64,000 nt of DNA from Trichuris trichiura (GCA_037903355.1 JBAJFE010000033.1:62001-126000), one strand, 5' to 3'; counted from the stretch's first letter, positions 41,926 to 53,332 are shown. Made by a program: numbers and translations. The notes: a model not told the origin generated them from the letters alone.

Positions 41926-42160
41926 TTTGTAAATGTAACTTCTTGGTACGGGACCGTATAGTTTCATGTCGAGGTTCTTTTACGGAAAGTTTGTCCCGTT
42001 GATAATATTTTTATTCCGGAGCTTTCGGGTCGTTACGTCATTGCTTTATTTTAACACCGCTGAAGACGGGTCTCGTTTGACCCGAAAGCTCCGGAATAAT
42101 AAAAATATTATCAACGGGACAAACTTTCCGTAAAAGAATTTCGACATGACGTGAAAAATT
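41911..42160 (-). repeat. foldback family A, copy 3
   Basis: A 17-bp duplication, ACATGACGTGAAAAATT (41911-41927 and 42144-42160). The 216-bp insert folds on itself: ttacggaaagtttgtcccgt and its inverse flank CCGGAGCTTTCGGGTC and its inverse. A hammerhead-like block lies at 42060-42086 (CTGAAGA, GGGTC/GACCC, GAAA). The tail ggtacgggaccgta is on the left, so this copy is reversed relative to copy 1. It sits just after the hAT2 coding end. Confidence 0.82.
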
Positions 42161-42486
42161 GGTATTAGGGCATCAGCCTCAGCCATCACACTGATCTGCC
42201 AACATAGCCGACTCCTACTGCTCGTTAAAGTCAAGTAGTAAACTTGAATACAATGTTACCGAGTTTGGAGAACCGATGTCTAGCATGATTAACGTATAAT
42301 ACTGTTAACAAGGCGACAAGTACAGCAAAAAACAGACGTCGAATTTGACCGTGTGCGTCAAAAGCGCAATTAAGTTTCTAACAAGCCGCGTTTGTACCCT
42401 GCGACCGAAGAGTTAGACGCCAGTTAGTCACGACAGACGCAGAACGGTTTATCCTCGTTGAACGTAGCAGTACCCAAACGATCGGG

Positions 42487-42627
42487 GCTTTCAGAACCCA
42501 CGTAGTTCCGTCGTCAGCGATAGGGCACAAGCCCTAGGCGAAAGGGAGCATTCATCTGGTTTCGTCGTTAGCGACAGGCCTTGTGCCCTGTTGGTGATGA
42601 CGGAAACAGTTGAGTTCTGAAAGCTCC
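42487..42627. repeat. imperfect inverted repeat
   Basis: An arm at about 42487-42533 (tttcagaac...gggcacaagcc) recurs inverted at about 42577-42627 (ggccttgtgccct...gttctgaaagc), with a further partial copy in the loop. No coding meaning seen. Confidence 0.6.
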
Positions 42628-43312
42628 TATCGTTTGTGTGCGCATACGTTCTTTTACCTACAAAGGGAATAAACGGCTCTTTTTGTGATAAGACTGCTGG
42701 CGCGTAATAAGACGTTCCATCTTCATGCCAGGTAGTCTTTGCAAAATCTTGACTACAAATCCAATAAATCTTAACCGGAAACTTTTGTGATACAAGCCCA
42801 TTTTCAAGACGAAAGTTTGGCAGCTGAGTACGGACGAAGTTTCGACCCATTCCATATGACTAAGGAATCTTTTTGACCTGCTTTCATTCAGTCAGCAAAG
42901 AAGAGCAGTTACAGTTCGTCAGAAATACACCGCGTGACTGAAAGCATTGCACACATGTCAGCAAATAAATTTGGATTCGTTACTGTCTTTTCCATATAGC
43001 ACAGACTGGTACAAGCATCGAACTTTTAAATTGAAAAGTTTTAAAATGCAGATTAAAAGTTCGCTGTTAGCGTCGGTTTCCACCAGATAAAAAAGACAAC
43101 AGCAAATTCATTATTGGAATCTTCAGCAAACTGTGTGTCACAGTACTCTAATAAACGCGAATGAACCTCAAGTGAGGGAATAGCACCACAGAAGAACAGG
43201 AGGGGGCGCTGAGGAGATGCGTGTCTTGAAAGTGGGCCTTGGCGCGGAAAAAGTTGGGAATCACTGCTTTAAATAAACACCCGGCTGCCGATAGGAATTC
43301 CCAACTTCTTCA

Positions 43313-43877
43313 ATTATTTTTTAACAATTGTTATTACATGACTTCAATTAGTTACCATGAGCGGCCCTCGTGACAGCGAAATGTGACCCATGCGGCCCGT
43401 AGGGAACCTTGAGTTTGTCATACCAGCTCTGCATTGTAAAAAGTGAATTTTTTTGAAGTTACCATGTTCACCCTAAAAGTGACCTACAATTCATGCACTT
43501 TTGGTGCTATAACAGAGAGGCATCCAACGAGCAGAAGTTAATGACATGAGATTTTCAAATGCCATCTCTTTCATTACTCGATTTTCAGCCATTCTCAGAC
43601 CATGTCTTTTAAATTTGTTTTCATATTTTGACTATTCTGTGACTAGCTTATCCAGCAGTATGTAAATGTTCGTTATCCTCGTTCTGCTGCAAAACTTCGT
43701 TGGCCAATGCCTTTGAGCAGTTCACTTGTAAATTAACTAGTCCGTCAATAAATACACTTTTTCCCATGGTTTCTCTTTTTCGTCACAGCAACTGTCTCCG
43801 CTATCTACTCTGTTCCGATGCACAATTCTTAAAGTGAAACACTTGGCACTAAAAAATGGCAAAAATTGAAATAAATT
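43313..43877. other. no recognisable gene
   Basis: No gene seen. A short stretch (gcggcccgtagggaaccttgag, near 43395) looks like transposon-end sequence, but I cannot assign it. Confidence 0.35.
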
Positions 43878-44383
43878 ACATTGCGTTGCTTTCATAGTCG
43901 ATCTTTTGATCACGGGGTTGGCCTTTTTGACGTATCTGTAAGCAAACTTCAAAGTGCCCTACCAGCGAATGGAGGCACATTCCATTCATTCGTTGGTAGG
44001 GCATTTTGAAGTTTACTTATTGTAGCAACGATTTACTCAACAACGATATCGCAATGACAACGATCGACAACTTGTACGGTACCACGAACTACGCACACTG
44101 CCCACCTTAGCTTGTCATTGCTCTTATATACTCTTAAGGTCAACACAGGGCTGATCATAACAACAACAGGTGGCACTCAGCTTTAGAAGGGAAAACATCT
44201 GGTCACACGATAACAACAGCTGCGGAATCCTGCCCGGTGGCCCTTAATTACCCAGATGCCGGACTTGTTATTCGGCCCACTTACAGATACATCAAACAGG
44301 CCAAACCCGTGAATCAGAAGATCAACTATGAAACAACCCAAGCCTGTTAAAAGACACCCGGTCTTTCGAAACATTGCGGAGCT
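43878..44383 (+). repeat. foldback family B, copy 5, split by a solo LTR
   Basis: Inverted arms (43891-43970 and 43975-44020 plus 44280-44334) and the tail ending ggtctttcgaa (44335-44370). The 13-bp flanks ACATTGCGTTGCT (43878-43890) and ACATTGCGGAGCT (44371-44383) match at 11 positions. The right arm is interrupted after gtttactta by the insert 44021-44279. Confidence 0.72.
44021..44279. mobile_element. solo LTR in a foldback repeat
   Basis: 259 bp starting TGTAGCAACG and ending TTCGGCCCA, flanked by CTTAT (44016-44020) and CTTAC (44280-44284). The family consensus at this point is cttac, so the duplication was probably exact when formed. A TATA-like cttatatact is near 44132. The orientation is unknown. 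Confidence 0.65.
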
Positions 44384-45112
44384 ATGGTAACAAAAACAGC
44401 ACAAAAAAGAACAAACTTGAAACAAATTGCACAATGGAACGGGAGATAATGATAAAAATGGATTCAGCAATGAGAAAAAATCAGAATATATAATAATGAA
44501 TACTATTATTTTAAAACTTTCGATCGATTTACATACAATGCGTTTGAAGGCTTCTGACAGATACAAAAATAATGTCAAAAACGAATTGATTTAAACTCCA
44601 CACTCTGAAGTTCACAATTTACAATGGTCACTACTTCACCTGTACCGTTACCGTCGTTATTTCCATCACTATTTACCGTTGATGACGGGAACAAAGCGAA
44701 AATGTCTACCTGTCGACTGGAATAATAAAGGTTTTGGATCTCTATTATTAACGGCCTGGCGGAAGTTGAGGCAGCAGTATCAAAGCATAATCGGCGACTC
44801 TACTGCGTAATGAAGTGTGATTAGCGGCACAACGGGAGGCACCGTATTGTCGGGTTTAGTGAATACGTGCACAGTAGTTGGCGCGGCAGCACAATGGGGC
44901 ATCAGTGGCACATGGAGTAGGCTGCAGTTATTGAACCGCGGAATATTTGCCGAGGAATCCCGATACTGACTCCTGTAAAAGAGTGAAAAACATCGACGGT
45001 CAACTGACCGATCCGCGTCGCGTCTTGGTAAACGGCGCACAGTTCATTCTGCATCATGTCTAACCCCTTGGCCTGGAATTTCTCACCCCTAGAAAAGAGT
45101 GAAGGTGAGATG

Positions 45113-45420
45113 TGTGGAAAACCCATTAACAAACGCACACAGGAAAAAGTTGCTAAACGCTTTACTCTCGACACGACAGCTTGCACCACACAAACGACCA
45201 GCAGCGAGCACGAACGAAGAACTCACTTATCTGCACTCCCCTGGCCTGCGCGTTAGGTCAGATCGCTGGCACAGAGCCAGGGATCAGCGGCCGTCAGGAG
45301 AATCGGCCACCGGCCGGCGCAGGCGTCCGGCGACACCGCAAATATTTACGCTCCTGCCTGAGCGATACGCCCTTCGCGAACGGCTGGCGCCCGCTTTGGG
45401 ATCGCGGACATGCGCAGCCA
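45113..45420 (-). repeat. Gypsy3 LTR (3' in element orientation)
   Basis: 308 bp, TGTGGAAAACCC to GCGCAGCCA; partner at 47246-47553. Confidence 0.85.
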
Positions 45421-45780
45421 TTGCTACACTTCCCCTGGCACACAAGTGTCACAACAGGCGCACGTCCGAGCCTTGCGCACTCGCGATGAACGCCTCAACC
45501 CGGTGGGCAGGGTCTCGAACTCTCTAATCGGACACAAGGTCAGTGGCTCCTCGTCCGCAGGCATCGACTCGGCTTCTGGTTGGGCGAAGTGGAGAACGAG
45601 TTCATCATCTCAGTCGTCTTCGAGCTGCGCCTGTTCGCGTGACTCCTCTGGTACCAGTCGATGACGCAAGTCTCGCACGTGTCGCGGGGTGCCATCAATT
45701 TCCACAGCGTGGCGGGAAGGAACTTCTGTCACCGTCCCTTGGTGACACCTGGAGACGCAGTGCACTTCAGAAGGTTTCAC

Positions 45781-46482
45781 CTACACTTTCTCCCCAACGA
45801 CGTAGGGCGCAGGGCCAGGCCGATACTCTTCGGGCAGCTGGTCGACTTCACGGATGCTCACGTCGTACCAGTACACTCCGGCGGCCGGCGTCGACGACTC
45901 GCTGCAATCGTCCCGTGGAGCGACGTTGTAGAGATAGACAGCCTCCGTTATCGAGCAGCCTTTTCGTAGGGCGATCACCTTGATAGACCGATGGCAGCGC
46001 TCCGCGATGCCATTACCTGAAGGGGCGTATGCACACCTAAAACGCAGTCGCACTTTCCAACGAGCAGCACAGGCGGCGAACGATCGGCTTCGGAAAGCAG
46101 TGTCGTTATTTTGGAGCAACTCTTCGGGAGTCCCTCGCTCGCAGAAGACGCTTCGAGTTGCTCTATCACGTCGGCGCTGGTCTGAAGTCTCAGGAGCCGC
46201 CACAGTGCGAACCGCGAGGGCCCACAATCAATGAGCGTCAGAAAAGGCCTTACGCCACAATGGGTGATGTCAATCGCCACACGGTTCCAAACGCGTGTAA
46301 CTTCTAAGGTTCCGCGCTCCCACTTGGCGGACGGGGGATCGATGGACTGGCACACTTAGCAATTGCTCACTCTGGCGCACAAAGCCCCTGTTCACTGCCG
46401 GGTTCGCCCGCCGTACGAAGTAGGACGTTCTCCTCACGCCAGAATGGCCGGCCGCGTGGTGCACCAGGGCAATCAAACGCAT
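45781..46482 (-). pseudogene. Gypsy3 integrase
   Basis: Minus-strand blocks in three frames: the integrase finger (HHAAGHSGVRRTSYFVRRAN), the core start VAIDITHCG with FLTLIDCGPSRFALW, then LLQNNDTAFRS (usually DNG) and APSGNGIAERCHRSIK with the catalytic Glu, and the tail VYWYDVSIREVDQLPEEY. Frameshifts near 46360 and 46150 and a stop in the finger show decay. Confidence 0.82.
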
Positions 46483-46559
46483 GGCCCCTGGGTCGGCGCG
46501 ACGGCGACCTTGTCGCCCTTTTCGGCGAACGTGCGCCCTCGGCGGTCCATCAGCGTCCG

Positions 46560-47219
46560 GGCTCTGGCGTGGAGTCGGGCATTCTCTAGCAAAATGACCC
46601 AGTCCGCCGCAGGAGAAGCATTTCTGCGCCAGACTGACTTGCTGCTGCCTCCGCGGCTCCCAGGCAGGCGTCGCTCAAGCCTATCGGGAAGTCGTCCTTG
46701 AGCACAGCGCGGGCTCAGCCGACGATGTCGTTTAAGCTTAGGTTCTCCACGCGTGAACCCACGCAAAGCCGCTGGCGGACGCTCCCCGGCAGTCCGGCCA
46801 CAAAGACACAGGCCAGTGCATCGTCCGATAACCCACCGAAGAGACTCGCAAATCTGTGCAGATCCGCCAAAAATGAATGTGGCTGTTCGTTCGGCTTCAG
46901 CTGCTTTGAGACGAACCGCTCATAGGCAACGAAGGAGTCCACCTCGAATGCCGCCCTCAGAGCGTCCTTAACCTTGACAGCGTCCTTCTGATGTTCAAGC
47001 GGGAGCTGGCTATACACAGCGAAGGCGCTACCAGTCAGTCGCAGCGGTATGACGCTCGTGACATCATCGATTCCTCGGATCCGGCACACCAGCTCGAGCT
47101 TGTCGAGCCATTCAGAGATCGGTTGATTCGACGAGCCGTCATATTCAGAAATAAGTCGCACGTCAAGGGAAGCATCGGTCTGCCGGGGCTCAGTCTTTGC
47201 ATCAGCGGAGGTATCCATT
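46560..47219 (-). pseudogene. Gypsy3 Gag
   Basis: Begins MDTSADAKTEPRQ at 47219, has the Gag block EWLDKLELVCRIRGIDDVTS, and PNEQPHSFLADLHRFASLFG. After a frame break near 46715 the zinc knuckle CFSCGGLGHFAREC can be read at about 46613-46572. It is followed almost directly by integrase sequence, which marks the internal deletion. Confidence 0.82.
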
Positions 47220-47245
47220 CGGTTAGGCTCCGAGCCTCGATAGCT

Positions 47246-47553
47246 TGTGGAAAACCCAGTAACAAACGCACACAGAAAAAGATTGCTAAACGCTTTACTC
47301 TCGACACGACAGCTTGCACCACACAAACGACCAGCAGCGAGCACGAACGAAGAACTCACTTATCTCCACTCCCCTGGCCTGCGCGTTAGGTCAGATCGCT
47401 GGCACACAGCCAGGGATCAGCGGTCGTTAGGGGAATCAGCCAGCGGCCGGCGCAAGCGTTCGGCGACACCGCAAATATTTACGCTCTTGCCCGAGCGATA
47501 CGCCCTTCACGAACGGCTGGCGCCCGCTTTGGGCTTGCGGACGTGCGCAGCCA
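47246..47553 (-). repeat. Gypsy3 LTR (5' in element orientation)
   Basis: 308-bp partner of 45113-45420. The minus-strand Gag ORF reads out of it by chance before the true Gag start. Confidence 0.85.
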
Positions 47554-48403
47554 CCCCTTTCGAAATGAAACAGCTGCGCATGGATTCCTGGCACGGGGAG
47601 CACAATGCAGCAGTGGTGTATGCTGGCCTTCGGTTCCTGATTCGTAGAAAAGATCGAAGGTCAACTGACCGATCCGCGTCGCGTCTTGGTGAACGGCATA
47701 AGCTCATTCTGCGTTACGTTTCCGCGAAAGACACTGTGGACCTACGGCCTACGCCGGTCTCCCTACCAAGGTGAACAGTATGCACTTTCTTCACGTTATT
47801 TTGTCTATGCGCGTTTCTATCATCAGATTGACTACTTTTACGTACTTTCACTTTACGCGTTACTTAGACATTGTCTCTCAGGCGCTGCAGCGTCGGCGAA
47901 ATGTAGGTTCCTTTCTGGCAAGCGTGCCCGTCATTTGTTTTGTCTCCATTAGACAGCATGACGATCACTCTTTTTTGCCTTCGTCCAAATCTAAATCAAG
48001 AAACACACCTTATGTTCGGGTTTAGGCTTGGGCTAGGGCAGAACAGGATGGTCGGCAGTCCTACAGTACGATGACCGCGGGAATGGTGAAACACATCGTC
48101 ACCGTCGGCAGTGTTCCATCCTTCCAGTTATACGCGACCTGTCCGCATCGCTGCACCGACACTAGTGTCACGCTAGCCATTGCTCCGCTGACGTCATAAT
48201 CCCCACTTAGCCTCCTTTGAAGTTGCCGCCAAAACTAGTGGAGGGACTATCGTTGTCAAGACCCCTGTAATTTTATTGGCATTCAGTTTTCTTTGGTTAA
48301 CCGTTTTATACGAACTCCCTACGACGTAAAAGTGACCTGAGTTCGTAAATGGTACATAAGCGCTTTCGAAGCCTTCGGTAGGGAAAGTAGGGACTTTGAA
48401 AAT

Positions 48404-49792
48404 TTAGGATATCAAAATAGTGGGGTAAGTCAGGTTAATTGGAGTGTTCCGCACGTGCTGAAACGATGGGCCGTCGATGGGTAAGTCCGAATTGTGCTCG
48501 AGTTTGGCGTGCACGAGGCGAGCCGCTGCTTTTCGACGACAGTGAGAGCAGGTTGCTGACAGGAAGGTGACACCGTCGCGAAGACGTGCGGCTTTTAAGT
48601 TAGATACCAGGCCGTGTTGGCGCAAAAAGTCGGCACTAAGAATTGTATCTGGCACAGCAGCAATTACAAACTTGAAAGGATAGGTACGGCCAACGCCTAA
48701 ATCGAGGATTTCGTGCCGACCAGTGTGGGATACGTCAATGGTCGTTCCATTAGCTGCTTTCAGTTTGGGAGCATCAGGCAGGGGTCTGCGCCGGCCGGAT
48801 GGCTCAGCAGACAAGATGGACACTTCGCTGCCGCTGTTAACGAGAAGGCGACGGCCGGTAACGTCGCGGACGAAGAGCAATGGAGAGTTGTAGCCGTTGC
48901 CAATAGCCGCCGCTACTACTGTTCGGCGTAAGCGTTTCCCGACATGTCTTGCCGGAAGGTACAGTCGCCGAGACAGTTACGGGCTTCGGGGCCGTAGCGT
49001 TGATGATTACGGCACCATCAGTCAACAAAGTAGGATACACGCTTACTTCGAGGCGGTTGTTTACGACCTCTTGCTTGGGCAGGTTGCCATCGTCTGCGCG
49101 GGGCGACTGAGCGGCCCAACGGTGCCTGTAGACGTGCAGCGGCAATCAGCGCGTCACTGCTAGAGGAGAAGGGCACATCTTCGACGGGAGCTTGTGCGGT
49201 AACTGCAGAAGCAGTGTAGTCTGACTGTAGCGGAAAGTGAGCGTCGGTCATGTATGCCACTTGTGCTAATTGGTGGTTCCTGAGTTTTCACGGCACAAAA
49301 TGCTAACGGACAGAAGGAGGCGCTTGAGGAACATCTCATGGATGATTTTGTGGTCCACGTCGTTGGTGTACAATTGTTCTAATTGGCCGTAAAGCCAGGA
49401 GGGCTTCATGTCGCCCAGGCTGAGCGGTAAGAGTTCCAGCTTGCGTAGTCGCTCGCTGAGAACTAAACCCAGACGGTCTAGCAAGCATGCCTTGAGCTGA
49501 TTAAAGCAGTCGACAGCTAAAGGCTGCTGCAACACTAGGTGCTTGACCATGCGAAAGTGCTGAGCTGGTAGCTTGGCCAGTATCTTGCGGAACATCGTAT
49601 CCTGACGCACAACTCCCGCGTCGTGCAGGAGGTTTTCGCACGTAAGATCCAAGTGTCGATGTCTTCAAGATCGAATTGCGGAAGCTCGACTCGCACAGCG
49701 TTTATCTAGGAAGAGGCGCTCTGCTTTGCCTTAGGAGGGCAGTCTTGCTGAGGAGAGAACTGGCTCATCGGGTCACCACTTGTAGTTGCCAT
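48404..49792 (-). pseudogene. Ty3/Gypsy Gag and protease fragment (Gypsy4)
   Basis: Minus strand. Gag starts MATTSGDPMSQFS at 49792, with a stop, then VELPQFDLEDIDTWILRAK, a frameshift, and LHDAGVVRQDTMFRKILAKL with LYGQLEQLYTNDVDHKIIHE (a Gag type common in animal Gypsy elements). After further frame changes the protease appears: LLVNSGSEVSILSA, FVIAAVPDTILSADFLRQHG. The active-site Asp of the usual D-T/S-G is Asn here. No RT follows and no LTR was found, so this is a truncated relic. Confidence 0.82.
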
Positions 49793-50059
49793 GCTATGTC
49801 TGATGCGTGCAAGAAGCAAATCTTTTACTTCATGTCAAGAACAGTAACGTTAACACGAACAGACCAACTCGTGAGAGTGAGTAAAAACAGCGCGTCAACA
49901 ACTGACGGTGCCTAGGGAGGCCGGTGACCTTAACGTGCAATGCGTTTAAAGTACGCAGCTGAACCGGTCGCTACAATAGCAAGATCCGGAAAGACGCACA
50001 CGACCGGCGAAGAATTGGTGGTTCCCGTTATAAGCGCTCTTAAGCACTTTCTTGCACAG
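49793..50059. other. short stretch without a recognised feature
   Basis: Nothing assigned; it probably contains the ends of Gypsy4 and of the truncated hAT3. Confidence 0.35.
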
Positions 50060-51249
50060 GCTGGCGGCTGAGACGATCAACAGCATTCTTTTGAGCGATA
50101 ACACTGTTCAAAGACGGGTCGACGACTTGGCCAAAGACAGAAGAAACGCTGTTTAACTTTTTGAAAAATACTGCATTTTCAATGCAACTGGATGAGCCTA
50201 CTTTGCCTGGTAATGAAGCGCTATTTCTAGCGTACGAGCGCTTTATATAAGAAGAGCAGTTAGCTGAAGATTTCTTACTCGCAAAAGTACTGGTCACGCA
50301 CGGAAGGAGAAAGTTCATTTTCAGGTCGTGAAAGTGTTCCAAAGAAAAAGAAATTGTTTTTACGAGCATTTTTTCCGTTGCAACAGACAGCGATCTGTCG
50401 ATGGTTGGTGGCCAGCGCAGTTTCATTTCTCACTTGAAAAAGTTTTCCCGGACGTTTTAGCTATCCATTGCGTACTTCATCGGCAGCACTTAGCGGTAGT
50501 GCCTGCATCGTTCACTGCAGGCTGCTGTTGCAGTATGTTATTGCTGCAGTGAATAGGTTCAGGCGCACATCTTTGAAAGACAAGTTATTTCGTCAGTTGT
50601 GTAACCAGAACGACGAAGATTTTTTTCGTTTGCTGCTTCACAATGAGGCTCGATTGTTGTCGAAGGAAGCCTATTTGACAAGGTTCTATAAGCGTTTTCC
50701 ATCTGTTTTGGAATTTTTCGAAAAAGAAAACGCATCTGTTTGTGCGAACTTAAAGGAATTCGAAGGTGACATTACCTACATTGTAGATCTTTACACAAAA
50801 TTCAATGAAATGAATTCGCAGCTTCAAGATGATTCGAAGCTTCTGTTCTCTAGAAACAATCTGCCCCGAAGAGAATTTTATCATTTTCCGAATCTTTACG
50901 ACGTAAGGAATAAGGCACAAATGAATGACGAAGACGTTGAAGTCTACTGACGTCATTTAAAACGACTGCACCCGGTGACTTTCTCGAACGGTTTTGTGAT
51001 ATCCTTGATCCCGATTTCCCAAGTTGGATAACAGATCCTTTTTCCAGTGTTGAGAACGTAGAAACTTGGGGTCTATGATGACACGGCGACGCCGGAAGTG
51101 TCGGCGGCTACTTCACAGCGTAATCTCCCTCTCTACAGCATCGTAAGAGGTTATCAGCAGCACAACAGGATCCGGTTATCGGTGTAACAGATTAGCGCCG
51201 AAGCAATCTGCCAAACTGTAACGTAACAGGCTCATGCAGCGACCCGGTT

Positions 51250-51797
51250 GTCGGTCTAACTGTTTCGCGCCGAACTATTTCGGTTGCACTGCATTGTAAC
51301 AGCGTCTGTTTGTGTCACTGGTGTGTTTAGTGGCCCGTAGGAATTAGCGAAGGTGAGGGAATGTAGCACCTGCGCTTTCATTGAAGGTATGGGTAGTACA
51401 ATGAGGCGTGCAGGTGTTCCAGCTGAGATCTCGTCTAGCGATTCGAGAAAAACATCGGAGGTCAAGTGTCCTAGCTGCGGCGTGCGTTTCTAGACAGGGT
51501 AAATCTCATTCTGCGTTATGTCTGTCGGTCTAACGGATTAGCGCCGAAGTATGTCGCTACACTGCAATGTAATAGCGTATGCTTTTGTCACTGATGCGTC
51601 TAGTGACCTGTAGCGATTAACGAAGGTGATGGAATGTAGCACCTGCGCTTGCATTGAAGGTACGCGAAACACAATGCGGCATGCAGGTGTTCAAAGTGAC
51701 ACCTCGTCTAGCAATTCGAGAAAAACATCGGAGATCAACTGTCTCAGCTTCGCCGTGCGTTTGTAGACAGGGTAAATCTCACTTTGCGTTATGTCTG
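51250..51797 (+). repeat. 274-bp tandem duplication upstream of the Merlin transposase
   Basis: Copies at about 51250-51523 and 51524-51797. Both run from gtcggtctaac to cgttatgtctgtc and both end at the transposase start codon (ATG at 51518 and 51791). They differ at many positions, so the duplication is old. Shorter versions of a similar duplication occur in the copy at 14466-15918. Confidence 0.8.
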
Positions 51798-53160
51798 TCC
51801 CGGGATCTGGTGACGACTTCCCAACGACAACTGAAGGCAGAGACCGAGCCCTGGGTTCAAGCGGCAACGTCCCATCGACAAGTAAAGGCTGGGCCCCTGA
51901 GCCGGGATGTAGTGACAACGTCCCATCGACAAGTGGAGACACCTTAAAGGAGACCCGAAGACGGCGCAACAGACTGGGCGGCATCGAATGGCTGCAGCAG
52001 ACAGTCCCAGACGAGAATGCGGCTGTGCTCTTCCTACGCGGCAAGGGACTGTTGCACAGCGAGAGGATATGCCCCTGTTGTGGCCAAGGCATGCATCTAG
52101 CCCCTGACGGCATGTTTTGGCACTGCTACAAACGGTCCTGCCGCAGAAAATTCTCAGTACGCTCGGGCACCTGGTTCGGCGGTAAGTGTGCCACTATTGC
52201 CGTTGCAGTTGTGACCGATGTAGTTCCAATGTGTTGTTTACAGTGCCGCGCGAAAGGTTACCCCTAAGAAATGCCGTTCAGGTTATTTATCACTGGAGTC
52301 AGGGGCACGCTACGATCAAATTCTGCGTAGAACAGCTGGGTACTTATCCGCTGAAATTTTCACGTTTCCAGAAAGATTCTCTGTGTTTCAGGAATCTGTT
52401 CCCAGGCCGCAGTCCGTTGGTGCAGATATTTGCGGCAACTGGCAGCCGACGCGTTGGCCGCAACACCGGTGCGACTGGGAGGCCCCGGATGACGGTCGAG
52501 ATGGACGAGTCGCTCTTCTCGCGGAGTAAGTACAACCGAGGCAGGCGCTACCCTGGGAAGTGGGTATTCGGCGCTGTAAGTCGGGAAAGCGGCGCAACCC
52601 ATCTCGAAGCCGTGGAAGAGCGCTCGTCCAGATCTCTGGTTCCCATTATACGGTCCCACGTCGAGCGTCAGTCCGCAGTGGTCACAGACGAGTGGCGTGC
52701 CTATCGCAGTCTCGGCCACGAGGGTTACCACCATTCCCGAATGAACCACTCCCGAAACTTCGTGGACCGAGCGACAGGTGCGCACACGCAGACCATCGAA
52801 TCGCTGTGGGCCCAGGTGAAACGGGGCAACAAGCTTCGTTGCGGAACGCACAGAAGCGCGCTCGCACTTCACCTGTCTGAGTTCATGTGGAGGAGGCGTA
52901 TAGGGACCGGTGATGCGTTCCACGCGATCCTCGACGTCATCCTCCAGTTGCACCCGCCCCGACAGGGTGAACCGCTAGCGCAACAGGAGCAGTCACACTC
53001 AACGGTATGTCCAGCGTTAACGTTTACTTCCATTGACGCCTTGTGCCTGAGTAGGACCCGAGTGAACCCGTCGGAAGCGCGCCCAGCGACGTCACCGGTC
53101 AGTCGTCGCCAGAACGCACCAACATACCGTCACCTTCGTCAGGCTGACCGCCTGCGTTAA
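51791..53160 (+). CDS. Merlin (ISXO2/IS1595-like) transposase, three exons, one frameshift
   Basis: Exons 51791-52181, 52244-52339 and 52392-53160; both introns (62 and 52 bp) have GT...AG ends and keep phase. N-terminus: a zinc ribbon, CPCCGQGMHLAPDG and HCYKRSCRRKFSVRSGTWF. Exon 2 encodes the INR-like HWSQGHATIKFCVEQLG. Exon 3 has the DDE core: VEMDESLFSRSKYNRGRRY (Asp, about 52504), SAVVTDEWRAYRSLGHEGYH (Asp, about 52687) and HTQTIESLWAQVKRG (Glu, about 52800). A 1-bp deletion near 52486, seen against the copy at 63.2 kb, shifts the frame just before the first Asp. So this copy is probably dead despite looking intact. Confidence 0.85.
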
Positions 53161-53308
53161 GAGTACGTACGTTTTATACGTTTTTCGCGTTTATTGTTGC
53201 TCGCGTCTTCGGTGAACGCTTTAAACCGTTATTTTGCGCTACGCTTCTTGCCGTTTCTGCCACAGGCAATACTGCGCAACCCAAAAGCAGCCGCGAACAC
53301 GGGTTGTG

Positions 53309-53332
53309 TTTAGGTTTAGGCTTAGGCTAGGG
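53309..53332 (+). repeat. degenerate telomeric repeat in Merlin1
   Basis: tttaggtttaggcttaggct: about four TTAGGC-type units on the transposase-sense strand, about 150 bp after the transposase stop. Same relative place as the long array at 26843-27066. Confidence 0.8.

Larger units (their letters stand above)
39123..43266 (+). mobile_element. full-length hAT transposon in the Copia LTR (hAT2)
   Basis: An exact 8-bp duplication, CTTTAAAT (39115-39122 and 43267-43274). The left end CAGTGATACTCAACGGGG and right end ...GTTGGGAATCACTG are inverted. The 4144-bp body has a BED-finger transposase pseudogene and a foldback family A insertion. 39200-40160 and 42160-43200 are non-coding. Confidence 0.92.
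45113..47553 (-). mobile_element. internally deleted Ty3/Gypsy element (Gypsy3)
   Basis: 2441 bp between two 308-bp direct repeats starting TGTGGAAAACCC and ending GCGCAGCCA. All coding remains are on the minus strand: Gag then integrase. Protease, RT and RNase H are absent. The LTRs differ at about 19 positions (roughly 94 per cent identity by eye), so it is older than Gypsy1 and BEL. I found no convincing target duplication. Confidence 0.85.
44736..48264 (+). mobile_element. composite Merlin-derived element containing a Gypsy
   Basis: The left end (GGATCTCTATTATTAACG, core ggcGGAAGTTGAGGCAGC) and right end (...actagtggagggactatcgttgtcaagaccc at 48264) are both Merlin-type but do not match each other, and no 8-bp duplication was found. 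Interior non-coding blocks (for example ggtcaactgaccgatccgcgtc at about 44998 and 47657, and a degenerate TTAGGC run at 48018-48037) match the other Merlin derivatives. Gypsy3 occupies 45113-47553. Probably two related elements recombined. Confidence 0.65.

Noticed and set aside
45056..45983. Several GC-rich plus-strand ORFs over 80 codons
   Set aside because: They lie in the Gypsy3 LTR and antisense to its integrase; the integrase motifs on the minus strand explain the coding bias.
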